Notes under the pieces: model-generated | What the model saw: the letters and a program-made list of their open reading frames with translations, nothing else | The model's database searches: none | Told to the model about the DNA's origin: nothing | Source of the DNA: Bacillota bacterium | GTDB taxonomy: Bacteria > Bacillota > Clostridia > Ch29 | Direction of reading: 5' to 3' | Length of the DNA: 64,000 nucleotides | NCBI GenBank assembly: GCA_013540605.1 | Contig: JABVCK010000001.1 | Span: forward strand, 248,001-312,000 | Part shown: positions 45,490 through 54,645 of the stretch, in pieces | How the letters are laid out: every line of letters begins with the position of its first letter | Numbering within the stretch: position 1 is the stretch's first letter | Translations under genes and position numbers: made by a program

Positions 45490-46707
45490 ATGAAAATCAT
45501 TGTGCAAAAATTTGGAGGAACTTCTGTCAGTACAGTGGAGAACAGGGCTAAGGCTGTGGAAAAAGTCGCTGCTGCAAAGGCTTCGGGCTGCTTTCCTGTG
45601 GTTGTGGTTTCAGCCATGGGAAGACGCGGAGAAGCCTATGCAACGGATACCCTTATAGATTTTGCAAGAAACGCTTTTAAAGAGGCAAACCCACGGGAGT
45701 TGGATCTAATAATATCCTGCGGGGAAACCATTTCTTCAGTAATTTTAGCCGCAGAACTGCGGTCAAGGGGAATGGATGCGGCTGCGTTAACGGGGGCGCA
45801 GGCAGGAATAATTACCGACAATAATTATGGGAATGCCGGCGTGCTGAGGGTGGAGACAAAAAACATATACAGGCTCATTGAAAGAGGAAGAATACCAGTC
45901 ATTACGGGATTCCAGGGGGTTACCGAATACGGGGATATAACCACCCTTGGGCGGGGAGGAAGCGATATAACCGCTGCTGTTATCGGCGAAGCCATTAATG
46001 CACATCTTGTGGAGATATATACCGATGTTGATGGGGTAATGACCGCCGATCCCAGGGTTGTACCGAATGCTAGGGTTATTAAAAGCGTGGACTACAGCGA
46101 AGTATTTCAAATGGCGGATTATGGCGCAAAGGTGGTCCATCCAAGGGCGGTTGAAATAGCAATGCGTTCCGGCGTTCCCATTGTGATAAAAAACACTTTT
46201 TCCGATTCGCCGGGCACATTGATTACAGAGATCAGAAGGGAATCGGATACGATAGATATGGGGAGCCAGGGCTTGCTGACAGGTATAGCCCATCTGCACG
46301 ATAGGACACAAATAGTAATTAACCATCAAAACTGCTCCGACAGTATGCAGGACGGTATACTGGAAAAACTTGCCGAAATGGGTGTTAGCATTGACCTCAT
46401 AAATATCTTCACCGACAAAAAGGTGTTTACTATCGATGAAAAGGATACGGAAAGAGTGAAGGCATTGCTTGAGAAAGAGCAACTGCAATTCGAAATAAAC
46501 AGCAACTGCAGTAAAGTGACGGTAATCGGAAGCAGAATAAGGGGCGTGCCGGGGGTAATGGCAAGAATATACAGAACTCTGAGCGCTAAGGGAATCAAAG
46601 TATTTCAAACTGCGGATTCCTATACTACCATTTCCGTTCTAATCAAAACGGAAGATACTGAAAAGGCAGTCATGGCCCTGCACGATGAGTTTAAATTGAG
46701 CAGATAA
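45490..46707 (+). CDS. dapG: Aspartate kinase (DapG-like)
   Basis: First step of the aspartate pathway to lysine, diaminopimelate, threonine and methionine. The 405-aa product has KFGGTSVS (residues 7-14), the TLGRGGSDITA catalytic region, and two C-terminal ACT domains for feedback control. The dapG symbol rests on synteny with the B. subtilis ymxH-dapG region; here asd, dapA and dipicolinate synthase genes are not adjacent. GAGGAGG precedes ATG 45490. Confidence 0.93.
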   Translation: MKIIVQKFGGTSVSTVENRAKAVEKVAAAKASGCFPVVVVSAMGRRGEAYATDTLIDFARNAFKEANPRELDLIISCGETISSVILAAELRSRGMDAAALTGAQAGIITDNNYGNAGVLRVETKNIYRLIERGRIPVITGFQGVTEYGDITTLGRGGSDITAAVIGEAINAHLVEIYTDVDGVMTADPRVVPNARVIKSVDYSEVFQMADYGAKVVHPRAVEIAMRSGVPIVIKNTFSDSPGTLITEIRRESDTIDMGSQGLLTGIAHLHDRTQIVINHQNCSDSMQDGILEKLAEMGVSIDLINIFTDKKVFTIDEKDTERVKALLEKEQLQFEINSNCSKVTVIGSRIRGVPGVMARIYRTLSAKGIKVFQTADSYTTISVLIKTEDTEKAVMALHDEFKLSR

Positions 46708-46720
46708 GTAAATTATTTTT

Positions 46721-46759
46721 CCCTCCTTGATAATAATAATAGCATCGGGTTAAGGAGGG
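46721..46759 (+). promoter_or_regulatory. Anti-SD inverted repeat sequestering the next gene's ribosome site
   Basis: CCCTCCTT (46721-46728) is the exact complement of AAGGAGGG (46752-46759), which contains the ribosome site of the uracil-DNA glycosylase gene starting at 46765. The 23-nt loop is AT-rich. The hairpin could lower translation or respond to an unknown signal. Confidence 0.5.
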
Positions 46760-46764
46760 GTTAT

Positions 46765-47364
46765 ATGGATACGTTGATCAAAATCATTGAAAGATGCGAA
46801 CGGTGCAGAGAGAGAGAAAAGGGAGAAAAGCCCCTGCACGGTGAAGGCAACGTTAATGCAAGGGTAGTATTTGTTTGTGAGACACCTCCGGAGTATGCAT
46901 ACTTAACAAAAAGCATGCTGACCGGTCCCGGTGGAAAGGTACTTAGAGAACTGATTAACCTATCATCTTTAGACATTGATGATATCTATATCACTGCTTT
47001 ACTGAAGTGTACTCTTTCGGTGCCGGGAGAAAGGGTGCACTTCAATATTTCAAGATGCTTCCCGTATTTGGTTAGCCAGCTTCGCAGGATAAAACCCATG
47101 GTCATCTGCCCCTTGGGGGGCACCGTACTCAGGATAATGACCGGGGATAGACTGTCGCTGAAGGAGCATAGGGGAAAACCCGTAAGCATAAATGATGCGA
47201 TTTATTTCCCTCTGCTGCATCCGGCTCAAGCCTATTATGATTTCAATACAAGGCACAGAATGGAGATGGACATGATATCCCTTGGAAAGCTCTATAGGTC
47301 GCTAATTTCGAATAAGGTGAATAGTAATAATATTTTCACGCTTAAAGTCAATAATAATAGATGA
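46765..47364 (+). CDS. Family-4-like uracil-DNA glycosylase with variant motif 1
   Basis: 199-aa protein with the spacing of a family-4 (Fe-S) uracil-DNA glycosylase: C11-x2-C14 near the N-terminus and C82-x15-C98 in the middle, enough for a [4Fe-4S] cluster. Motif HPAQAYY (152-158) matches the HPA-type motif. Motif 1, usually GEAPG, reads C38-E-T-P-P here, keeping the Glu but losing both glycines, so activity or substrate may differ. A likely non-conserved tail follows residue 180. Confidence 0.75.
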   Translation: MDTLIKIIERCERCREREKGEKPLHGEGNVNARVVFVCETPPEYAYLTKSMLTGPGGKVLRELINLSSLDIDDIYITALLKCTLSVPGERVHFNISRCFPYLVSQLRRIKPMVICPLGGTVLRIMTGDRLSLKEHRGKPVSINDAIYFPLLHPAQAYYDFNTRHRMEMDMISLGKLYRSLISNKVNSNNIFTLKVNNNR

Positions 47365-47393
47365 ATCACCGTAGACCGTGGGAGGATAAAAAT

Positions 47394-48110
47394 TTGGACA
47401 AAAAAAGAACATTGAAGACAAAAACCAATAAAGAAGAAAGGGAAAAGCCAAAAGAAACGGCTGCGGAAAACATAAAGGATCTGGGAGTCAGCAATCCACA
47501 GCCGTTAAAGTCAAATATATACACCCTCACCATAATAGGACAAATAGAGGGTCATATTTTACTGCCCACTCAGAATAAAGCGACAAAGTACGAGCATTTA
47601 ATGCCGCAGCTGGTGACAGTAGAAGAAAATAAAGAAATTGAGGGGCTGCTCCTGCTTTTAAATACGGTAGGGGGAGATGTGGAGGCGGGGCTAGCCCTTG
47701 CTGAAATGATAGCAAGCCTGTCAAAACCGAAGGTGTCCCTGGTTCTTGGAGGAGGTCACAGTATCGGAGTCCCCCTTGCAACGGCGGCAGACTACTCTTT
47801 TATCGCTCCCACCGCAACAATGACAATTCATCCTATCAGGATGAACGGGTTGGTTATCGGTGTGCCGCAGACATTCAGATATTTCAGTAAAATGCAGCAG
47901 AGGATCACCGAGTTCATTACTAGTCATTCCGGGATAGAGAAAGAAAAGCTTTTATCTCTAATGACGTCCACGGATGAGCTGGCAAACGATATAGGCACTA
48001 TACTCGTGGGAAAGGAAGCGGTGGATAATAAGATAATTAATGAGGTTGGAGGATTGAAGGATGCTATAAATAAGCTTGCCCAATTAATTGAGGATGCAAA
48101 GAAATCGTGA
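47394..48110 (+). CDS. tepA: ClpP-family serine protease TepA
   Basis: 238-aa ClpP-fold peptidase, cytoplasmic or membrane-associated. The catalytic serine is S123 in [16 protein letters not shown], preceded by [18 protein letters not shown] and followed by [11 protein letters not shown]. It has a charged N-terminal extension. TTG 47394 is preferred: GGGAGG is 8 nt upstream, whereas ATG 47361 has no site. B. subtilis TepA lies near spoIIIE, as this gene does. Confidence 0.9.
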   Translation: MDKKRTLKTKTNKEEREKPKETAAENIKDLGVSNPQPLKSNIYTLTIIGQIEGHILLPTQNKATKYEHLMPQLVTVEENKEIEGLLLLLNTVGGDVEAGLALAEMIASLSKPKVSLVLGGGHSIGVPLATAADYSFIAPTATMTIHPIRMNGLVIGVPQTFRYFSKMQQRITEFITSHSGIEKEKLLSLMTSTDELANDIGTILVGKEAVDNKIINEVGGLKDAINKLAQLIEDAKKS

Positions 48111-48116
48111 TATAAT
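48088..48116 (+). promoter_or_regulatory. Sigma-A promoter for uppP, inside the end of tepA
   Basis: TTGAGG (48088-48093), 17-nt spacer, perfect TATAAT (48111-48116) with TG one base upstream (TGATATAAT). Start of transcription expected near 48123, 25 nt before uppP. Confidence 0.75.
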
Positions 48117-48147
48117 ATTTTAGACTTAACTGGAAGGGGCGTCACAA

Positions 48148-48984
48148 TTGGATTTATTTAAAGCTGTTTTGCTTGGTATTGTGCAGGGGCTGACTGAATT
48201 TTTGCCGATTAGCAGCTCGGGACACCTTGTACTGGCCAGCGCAATACTAAATATTAAAACTGAAACAGGAATTTTTTTTGAAGTTATGCTTCATGCCGGA
48301 ACTCTGTTCTCAATTTTTTTTGTATTTCACAAGGATATTTGTGAGCTAATCAAAGAGTTTATTCTGCTCCTATCCGACTTGACCAGGAGGCGTAGGATTA
48401 ATTTGAAAAACAATCCCTACCGCAATATGCTGGTTATGATGATAGCAGCTACTGTACCTACGGGACTAATTGGAGTTTTCTTCGGAGATGTGTTTGAGAA
48501 GGCATTTTCCTCAGTGAGCCTTGTTTCTTTAATGCTTCTGGTGACGGGAACCCTGGTATTTTTTGCAAACAGGTATGAAGGAGGAAGAAAACAAGCTCAG
48601 CATATAGAGGTTAAGGATGCCGTATTCATAGGCCTGTTTCAGGGTCTTGCGATTACTCCGGGAATTTCGAGGTCCGGTTCTACAATATTTGCAGGCCTTA
48701 CCAGGGGGTTTAGCAGGGAGCTTGCCACCAGGTTTTCCTTTATAATGTCCATACCTGCAATAGCCGGAGCTTCCTTGCTGGAGCTAAAGGCTTACATGGG
48801 CAGTACGATGCAGGCGGAAGCCCCCATGGGCATACTTATCGGTATTCTGGCTGCTGCAATCTCAGGTACCATTGCAATAAAATTTCTGGTTAACCTGTTG
48901 AACAAAGGCAAGCTGCATTACTTTTCCTATTACTGCTGGGCTATTGGTTTGATCGGGCTGACGGCATCATTCCTTGGTCGGTGA
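48148..48984 (+). CDS. uppP: Undecaprenyl-diphosphatase UppP/BacA
   Basis: Recycles undecaprenyl diphosphate to the monophosphate carrier at the membrane, complementing uppS in this window, and confers bacitracin tolerance in this family. The 278-aa polytopic protein has GLTEFLPISSSGHLVL and PGISRSGSTIFAGL, the two catalytic motifs. Start TTG 48148 follows GGAAGGGGC. Confidence 0.97.
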   Translation: MDLFKAVLLGIVQGLTEFLPISSSGHLVLASAILNIKTETGIFFEVMLHAGTLFSIFFVFHKDICELIKEFILLLSDLTRRRRINLKNNPYRNMLVMMIAATVPTGLIGVFFGDVFEKAFSSVSLVSLMLLVTGTLVFFANRYEGGRKQAQHIEVKDAVFIGLFQGLAITPGISRSGSTIFAGLTRGFSRELATRFSFIMSIPAIAGASLLELKAYMGSTMQAEAPMGILIGILAAAISGTIAIKFLVNLLNKGKLHYFSYYCWAIGLIGLTASFLGR

Positions 48985-49036
48985 TCTGCGACCTGTGACC
49001 TGTGACCTGTGATCTGTGAACTAACATCTGTACTAA
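48981..49036 (+). repeat. Degenerate intergenic repeat, copy 6 (tandem GACCTGTG words)
   Basis: gacctgtgacctgtgacctg followed by tgatctgtgaactaacatct shows an almost exact 8-nt tandem period, the clearest tandem in the family. It joins the 3' end of uppP to the following terminator. Confidence 0.75.
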
Positions 49037-49037
49037 G

Positions 49038-49058
49038 AAGCGCCAATGGCGCTTTTAG
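49038..49058 (+). terminator. Short hairpin terminator after uppP
   Basis: AAGCGCC (49038-49044) pairs with GGCGCTT (49048-49054) around AAT, followed by TTAG; flanking ACTAA/TTAGT can extend the stem. The U-tract is short (TTTT). Confidence 0.5.
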
Positions 49059-49134
49059 TATTGCACGGCTTATATCGGGCAATATTAAGAGGATTTTCTC
49101 GAGGCATGTAGAAATAACATTTGAGGTGATTATT

Positions 49135-51393
49135 GTGGCCGTCAAGAAGAAAAATAACAAGAAAAAAGAAAAATTAAGATATGAAGTTATTGGCATTGTC
49201 CTGATCGCTGTGTCAATATTGATAATGATGGGGCTTTACAAGAGCACCGCCGGGATTTTTGGAAGCCTGGTAAGGGACTACTTTTTTGGATTGTTCGGAT
49301 TGGGAGCCTATGGTATCCCTATACTGCTATTTGTCGGAGGAGCATTATACGTTGCCCGGACACAGCCGATAAAAATCGAGAGCAAAGCACTATCGCTGAT
49401 ACTGCTTTATATATCGGGGGTTACCTTGATACATTTGATTACAGCAGACGGCCAGCTTGTTGCAGTGAGGGATAACCTGACCTTTTTTCAAAATATGAGG
49501 GAAAACATAAGTATTGCATATCGCTATGGTTTGGAAAAGCAAGGAGGGGGTTTGTGCGGTGCCCTTGTTTCGGTCCTGCTGGTTAAAGCAGTAGGAGCTG
49601 CAGGGAGCAAAGTGATACTGATATCGCTGCTGCTGATTGCCTTTACAGTGGTTACCGGACGTTCAGCAGTATATATGCTTACTAGGATGCTAAAGGGCTT
49701 ATTCAGTGCTTCAAAGGCTGTTTTTGGCGCACTGAAGGGCTTTGTAATGGTACCGGTGAAAGAAGAAACAAAGGCAAACAAGATGAGTTCGGAAGAAAAA
49801 AAGATCAGGCCCGACATGGAGCAAATGGATAGAAAAATTGAAGATAAGATCAAAATACTGGATTTTTCATCTGTCATTCAGGACCGGGCTGAGACCGCTG
49901 CCGCCAGGAGCAGGGATCACGATGACGTTGAAGTTAATCTGAATAAGCCGAACAATATCAGGGAGTATTCAGGCTATAGGCTACCTTCGGTTAGCCTGTT
50001 GAATTCCTTTGAAGGAAAAGCAGGGGGCAGTCGCAAGGACCTGCTGAACAGCGCAAAGAAGCTTGAAGAAACGCTAAACACCTTTGGGGTAGAGGCGAAG
50101 GTTGTTCAGGTCAGCGTTGGTCCCGCTATTACCAGATTTGAGATACAGCCCAGCCCCGGTGTTAAGGTGAGCAGGGTAATAAACCTGGCCGATGATATTG
50201 CACTGAATATGGCCGCTACATCGGTCAGGATAGAAGCTCCAATCCCGGGAAAATCCGCGATAGGCCTTGAGATACCGAACAGGGAAGTTTCACCGGTTTC
50301 ATTGAAAGAAATAATTGAAAGTAGCAGCTTCATGAACCATCCTTCAAACATTGCCGTAGCACTCGGTAAAGACATAGCAGGGAATCCCGTTGTTGCTGAC
50401 CTGAGCAAAATGCCGCATTTGCTGATAGCCGGGGCTACCGGCTCAGGCAAAAGCGTATGCATAAACTGTATTATTACCAGTTTGCTTTTCAAAGCCTCGC
50501 CTGCCCATGTCAAATTAATAATGGTAGACCCAAAGATGGTTGAATTGAACAATTTTAACGGCATACCTCATCTGCTGGCACCGGTTGTCACCGACCCGAG
50601 AAAGGCGACAAACGTCCTTAACTGGGCTGTACAGGAAATGACTAACAGGTACAAGGAATTTGCGCGGATAGGTGTAAAGGACCTGTTCAGGTACAATCAG
50701 GTAAAGCAGTTGGAGAATTGGGGCGAGTACATGCCGCAGATTGTCGTTATAATAGATGAACTGTCAGACCTGATGATGGTTTCACCTGCGGAAGTAGAGG
50801 ATTCAATATGCAGACTGGCGCAGATGGCAAGGGCGGCAGGCATTCATCTGGTGATTGCGACACAAAGGCCTTCGGTGGATGTAATAACCGGAGTCATTAA
50901 AGCAAATATTCCATCAAGGATTTCGTTTGCAGTGTCATCACAGGTGGATTCCAGGACCATCCTCGATATAAACGGTGCCGAGAAGCTTCTTGGAAAAGGG
51001 GATATGTTGTACTGTCCTGCCGGGGAGTTGAAACCTATAAGAATACAAGGGGCCTTAGTCGATGAAGACGAAATTGAAAGGGTTGTAGCTTTTATTAAGA
51101 GCCAGGTGGATGCGGAATACAGCGACGAGGTTTTGGAAGCTACGAGACCTAAGGAAAATGATAATGACGAATGGGACGAGCTTCTGCCGACTGCGATTGA
51201 AATCGTAGTGGAGCACCAGCAGGCGTCTGCCTCGCTGCTTCAGAGAAAATTAAAAATCGGTTATTCCCGTGCTGCCAGGATAGTAGACCAGATGGAGGAG
51301 AGGGGGTTAGTAGGCCCCCATGAAGGAAGTAAACCAAGAAGGGTATTGATAAGCAGAGAAGCCCTTGAAGAAATGACTAACCCAAGCGATTGA
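49135..51393 (+). CDS. ftsK: DNA translocase FtsK/SpoIIIE
   Basis: Septal DNA pump for chromosome segregation and, in spore formers, for moving DNA into the forespore. The 752-aa protein has four N-terminal membrane helices (about 20-165), a linker, Walker A GATGSGKS at 433-440, VIIDELSDLMM, and a C-terminal winged-helix gamma domain (ASASLLQRKLKIGYSRAARI). GTG 49135 follows GAGGTG by 7 nt. Location near tepA matches spoIIIE of B. subtilis. Confidence 0.96.
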   Translation: MAVKKKNNKKKEKLRYEVIGIVLIAVSILIMMGLYKSTAGIFGSLVRDYFFGLFGLGAYGIPILLFVGGALYVARTQPIKIESKALSLILLYISGVTLIHLITADGQLVAVRDNLTFFQNMRENISIAYRYGLEKQGGGLCGALVSVLLVKAVGAAGSKVILISLLLIAFTVVTGRSAVYMLTRMLKGLFSASKAVFGALKGFVMVPVKEETKANKMSSEEKKIRPDMEQMDRKIEDKIKILDFSSVIQDRAETAAARSRDHDDVEVNLNKPNNIREYSGYRLPSVSLLNSFEGKAGGSRKDLLNSAKKLEETLNTFGVEAKVVQVSVGPAITRFEIQPSPGVKVSRVINLADDIALNMAATSVRIEAPIPGKSAIGLEIPNREVSPVSLKEIIESSSFMNHPSNIAVALGKDIAGNPVVADLSKMPHLLIAGATGSGKSVCINCIITSLLFKASPAHVKLIMVDPKMVELNNFNGIPHLLAPVVTDPRKATNVLNWAVQEMTNRYKEFARIGVKDLFRYNQVKQLENWGEYMPQIVVIIDELSDLMMVSPAEVEDSICRLAQMARAAGIHLVIATQRPSVDVITGVIKANIPSRISFAVSSQVDSRTILDINGAEKLLGKGDMLYCPAGELKPIRIQGALVDEDEIERVVAFIKSQVDAEYSDEVLEATRPKENDNDEWDELLPTAIEIVVEHQQASASLLQRKLKIGYSRAARIVDQMEERGLVGPHEGSKPRRVLISREALEEMTNPSD

Positions 51394-51406
51394 AAGGAGC
51401 AATCCG

Positions 51407-52732
51407 ATGGAGTATAACGTTGCGGTAATATCTTTGGGCTGTCCGAAGAACCAGGTCGACAGCGAGGTAATGATGGGCCTGCTAAAGGACAGCGGGTTCA
51501 AACTGGTTTCCGATCAAAACGAAGCGGATATAATAGTGGTAAATACTTGTGGTTTTATAGAAGATGCCAAACAGGAATCAATAGATGTTATTCTGGAGGC
51601 ATGCTCATTAAAACGCACCGGCCGGTGCAAGCTTCTTGTGGCAGCCGGGTGTCTGTCCCAGAGGTACGGTAAGGAATTGATGGAAGAGATTCCTGAAATA
51701 GACGCCATGGTAGGCACCACAAGCTTTACGGAAATCGTGAATACAATAAAAAAGGCGCTCAGGGGCAGCAAGGAAGTCAGAATATGGGACCCGAGCGTTC
51801 AAATAAAAGAAGGACTTTCAAAGATACAAAGCACCCCTGTTTACACAGCATATCTTAAGATTGCTGACGGATGCGATAATTTTTGCAGTTACTGCATAAT
51901 ACCGGCTCTGAGGGGCAGGTATAGAAGCCGGAAAGAGGATGAGATATTATCTGAAGCAGAAACGCTGGCTTTGAAAGGGACAAAGGAACTGGTTTTGATC
52001 GCCCAGGATATTACAAGATACGGCATGGACCTGTACGGAGAACCAGTATTACCGGACCTCCTGGAAGGGCTGTGCAGAATTAGAGGGATTGAGTGGGTGA
52101 GGCTGTTATACTGTTACCCGGACGGCATAACTGAGAAACTGATTTCAACAATAAAAAAGGAAGAGAAGATTTGCAACTATATTGACATGCCTATTCAACA
52201 TATCAGCGACGAAGTACTGAAACGTATGAACAGGAGGACAACTGGCAGTGATATCGAGAATACTGTGAAACGCCTTAAAGTTGAAATACCCGGGCTTATA
52301 CTGAGAAGCACCGTTATAGTCGGATTTCCCGGAGAAACCGAAGAAGACTTCAACTGTCTGCTCTGCTTTGTTAAAAAGGGGTATTTCGACAGGCTTGGCG
52401 TATTTGTGTATTCCCGGGAAGAAGACACTCCGGCTTACCATATGGACAGGCAAATCTCCCGGGAAACAGCGGAAAAGAGAAAGGATATCATTATGAAAGA
52501 GCAGCAGAAAATTTCCCTTCTAAAGAATGCGCTAATGGTCGGCAGGTCGGAACGTGTTCTGGTCGAAGGGAAAGAAGAAAAATACTATTTCGGCAGGACC
52601 TATGGCGATGCTCCGGAAATCGACAATCAAGTGCTCTTCCAAAGCGCATCTCCATTAAAAGCCGGAGAGTTTGTTACAGTAAAGCTGGAACATGCTTTTG
52701 AATACGATGTTATTGGGAGTGTGTTAAAATGA
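51407..52732 (+). CDS. rimO: Ribosomal protein S12 methylthiotransferase RimO
   Basis: Radical-SAM enzyme that methylthiolates Asp of ribosomal protein S12. The 441-aa protein has the N-terminal cluster cysteines C12 (SLGCPKNQVDSE), C48 and C82, the radical-SAM motif C156-x3-C160-x2-C163, and a C-terminal TRAM domain. SLGCPKN and RGRYRSR distinguish RimO from MiaB. It overlaps pgsA by 4 nt. Confidence 0.97.
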   Translation: MEYNVAVISLGCPKNQVDSEVMMGLLKDSGFKLVSDQNEADIIVVNTCGFIEDAKQESIDVILEACSLKRTGRCKLLVAAGCLSQRYGKELMEEIPEIDAMVGTTSFTEIVNTIKKALRGSKEVRIWDPSVQIKEGLSKIQSTPVYTAYLKIADGCDNFCSYCIIPALRGRYRSRKEDEILSEAETLALKGTKELVLIAQDITRYGMDLYGEPVLPDLLEGLCRIRGIEWVRLLYCYPDGITEKLISTIKKEEKICNYIDMPIQHISDEVLKRMNRRTTGSDIENTVKRLKVEIPGLILRSTVIVGFPGETEEDFNCLLCFVKKGYFDRLGVFVYSREEDTPAYHMDRQISRETAEKRKDIIMKEQQKISLLKNALMVGRSERVLVEGKEEKYYFGRTYGDAPEIDNQVLFQSASPLKAGEFVTVKLEHAFEYDVIGSVLK

Positions 52733-53271
52733 ATCTTGCCAACCGTCTGACCCTTGTGAGGATCATACTTGTCCCCGTTTTCATGCTTTTTCTGCTTGTT
52801 AAAATAAACTATGGAGAATTCATCGCAGCTGCAATATTCTGTATAGCAGCTTTAACGGACAGCATTGACGGGTATGTAGCAAGAAGGCATAACCAGATTA
52901 CCAAACTGGGGAAACTTATGGACCCCCTTGCCGATAAGCTGTTGATAACCGCGGCACTCATATCGTTGGTTCAGATGAATAAAATTTCTGCATGGATTGC
53001 AACGATTATTATAGCTAGGGAGTTTGTTGTAACAGGATTAAGAAGTATAGCGGCATCCGAAGGGGTTGTTATAGGCGCAAGCCTTTGGGGTAAACTAAAG
53101 ACTATTTCGCAGATTGTTGCGGTCCTCGCAATAATACTTAATAATTTTCCCTTCCGCTATATAAGTCTGCCCTTTGATATAATTGCGATTTGGGTTGCGG
53201 TGGCATTAACCGTTGGGTCAATGATCGATTATTTGTATAAAACAAGGAAGCTCTTTGTCAATTCAAAGTAA
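52729..53271 (+). CDS. pgsA: CDP-diacylglycerol-glycerol-3-phosphate 3-phosphatidyltransferase
   Basis: Commits CDP-diacylglycerol (made by CdsA) to phosphatidylglycerol. The 180-aa polytopic protein begins NLANRLTLVRIILVPVF and has the CDP-alcohol phosphotransferase motif DSIDGYVARR followed by G-K-L-M-D-P-L-A-D, with both Asp pairs intact. ATG 52729 overlaps rimO. The rimO-pgsA-cinA-recA order is common in Firmicutes. Confidence 0.97.
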   Translation: MNLANRLTLVRIILVPVFMLFLLVKINYGEFIAAAIFCIAALTDSIDGYVARRHNQITKLGKLMDPLADKLLITAALISLVQMNKISAWIATIIIAREFVVTGLRSIAASEGVVIGASLWGKLKTISQIVAVLAIILNNFPFRYISLPFDIIAIWVAVALTVGSMIDYLYKTRKLFVNSK

Positions 53272-53273
53272 TA

Positions 53274-53298
53274 TCAATTATGAGTTTATCATAATTGA
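53274..53298. repeat. Perfect 10-bp AT-rich inverted repeat after pgsA
   Basis: TCAATTATGA (53274-53283) and TCATAATTGA (53289-53298) are separated by GTTTA. No U-tract follows. Could be a weak terminator or a protein-binding site ahead of cinA. Confidence 0.5.
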
Positions 53299-53333
53299 GT
53301 AAATATTTCTATCTACCACGAAAGGAGAAGCAT

Positions 53334-54593
53334 ATGAAGTCCGAAATCGTTTGTATAGGAACCGAAATCTTACTCGGAAATATCATTAATACCAATTCAT
53401 ATTTTCTTTCTGAAGCTCTGGCCGGGCTTGGGATAGATGTGTATTACCATTCGGTAGTGGGGGATAATCAAAGACGCCTGGAAGAAGTACTGAACACGTC
53501 ATTGAAAAGGTCTGATCTCATAATAACAACAGGAGGCCTGGGACCAACGGCCGATGACTTAACCAAAGAAACGGTTTCAAAAGTACTGAATAAAAAGCTT
53601 GTGTTGGATGAAGAAGAGCTGGAACGCTTAAAGGCTTTTTTTCTCAAAATAGGCAGGGAAATGACCAAAAACAATATTAAACAGGCATATTTGCCTGAAG
53701 GAAGCATCCGGCTGCCAAACCTAAACGGTACTGCGCCGGGTGTAATAATTGAAACCGACAGAAATACGGTTATTATGCTTCCTGGGCCCCCAAATGAAAT
53801 GAAGCCAATGTTTGAAAACCAAGTAATCCCATATCTTAGAAAAAAATCTCAGGGCAGCCTGTTTTCACAAACGATAAGGTTCTTTGGAATAGGAGAATCT
53901 TCGCTGGAAGACTGCCTTCAAGATATTATTGTCTCCCAATCTGATCCAACGATTGCTCCCTATGCAGGTGAAGGTGAAGTAAAGCTGCGAATAACAACCA
54001 AGACTTCCGATGGCAAACCTGGGGAAGCGTTCAATAAGACAATCGAAATTATAAAAGAAAGGCTTGGCAAATATATATATTCCATTCAGGATGACACTAT
54101 TGAAAATGTTACAGCCGGTATTTTGATGAAAAGCGGTCTGACGCTTTCCATTGCAGAATCCTGCACAGGCGGCAGAATAAGCAGCATGCTTACTTCGGTG
54201 CCGGGCATATCAAAATCCCTTGAGGGAACCGTGATTAGCTACAGTAACAGTGTAAAGACAAAAGTTCTGGGGGTAAGAAAGGAAACACTGGATACATTCG
54301 GAGCAGTAAGCCGGGAAACCGCAGTCGAGATGGCAGAAGGAGTAAGAAATCTTTGCAGTTCCGATATCGGGCTTTCTGTTACAGGTATAGCCGGGCCGTC
54401 CGGTGGAACGGATGAAAAACCTGTGGGACTGGTATACATTGCCCTATCGGACCCGGACTGCAGCGGTTGTTGGGAGAAACGCTTTTCAGGCAACCGGGAA
54501 AAAATACAGATTTACTCTGCAAAAAACGCCATTAATATTCTCAGACTGTACCTGGAGCACAGAGCCTCCGGTGTTGACAAATTTTCCTTTTAA
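53334..54593 (+). CDS. cinA: CinA-family protein (nicotinamide mononucleotide deamidase/ADP-ribose pyrophosphatase type)
   Basis: 419-aa protein with an N-terminal molybdopterin-binding-like COG1058 domain (GTEILLGNIINTNSYFLSEAL, TTGGLGPTADDLTKE) and a C-terminal CinA/PncC deamidase domain (SIAESCTGGRISSMLTSVPG, GIAGPSGGTDEKPVGLVYI). Both domains are full length. ATG 53334 follows AAAGGAG. The recA promoter lies inside its 3' end, so recA is not simply dependent on cinA transcription. Confidence 0.95.
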   Translation: MKSEIVCIGTEILLGNIINTNSYFLSEALAGLGIDVYYHSVVGDNQRRLEEVLNTSLKRSDLIITTGGLGPTADDLTKETVSKVLNKKLVLDEEELERLKAFFLKIGREMTKNNIKQAYLPEGSIRLPNLNGTAPGVIIETDRNTVIMLPGPPNEMKPMFENQVIPYLRKKSQGSLFSQTIRFFGIGESSLEDCLQDIIVSQSDPTIAPYAGEGEVKLRITTKTSDGKPGEAFNKTIEIIKERLGKYIYSIQDDTIENVTAGILMKSGLTLSIAESCTGGRISSMLTSVPGISKSLEGTVISYSNSVKTKVLGVRKETLDTFGAVSRETAVEMAEGVRNLCSSDIGLSVTGIAGPSGGTDEKPVGLVYIALSDPDCSGCWEKRFSGNREKIQIYSAKNAINILRLYLEHRASGVDKFSF

Positions 54594-54601
54594 TATATAA
54601 T
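54574..54601 (+). promoter_or_regulatory. Consensus sigma-A promoter for recA
   Basis: Perfect TTGACA (54574-54579), 16-nt spacer and perfect TATAAT (54596-54601). The -35 element is inside the cinA coding end. The start of transcription falls at the LexA box. Confidence 0.88.
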
Positions 54602-54607
54602 AAACAT

Positions 54608-54621
54608 AGAACGTTTGTTCT
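54608..54621 (+). promoter_or_regulatory. LexA/DinR (SOS) box at the recA promoter
   Basis: AGAACGTTTGTTCT has perfect half-sites GAAC-N4-GTTC, the B. subtilis-type LexA (Cheo) box core, placed at about the +1 position of the recA promoter. Binding there would block transcription until DNA damage activates LexA self-cleavage. Confidence 0.9.
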
Positions 54622-54645
54622 CATTTTTTAAAGGTGGTGTTTAAT

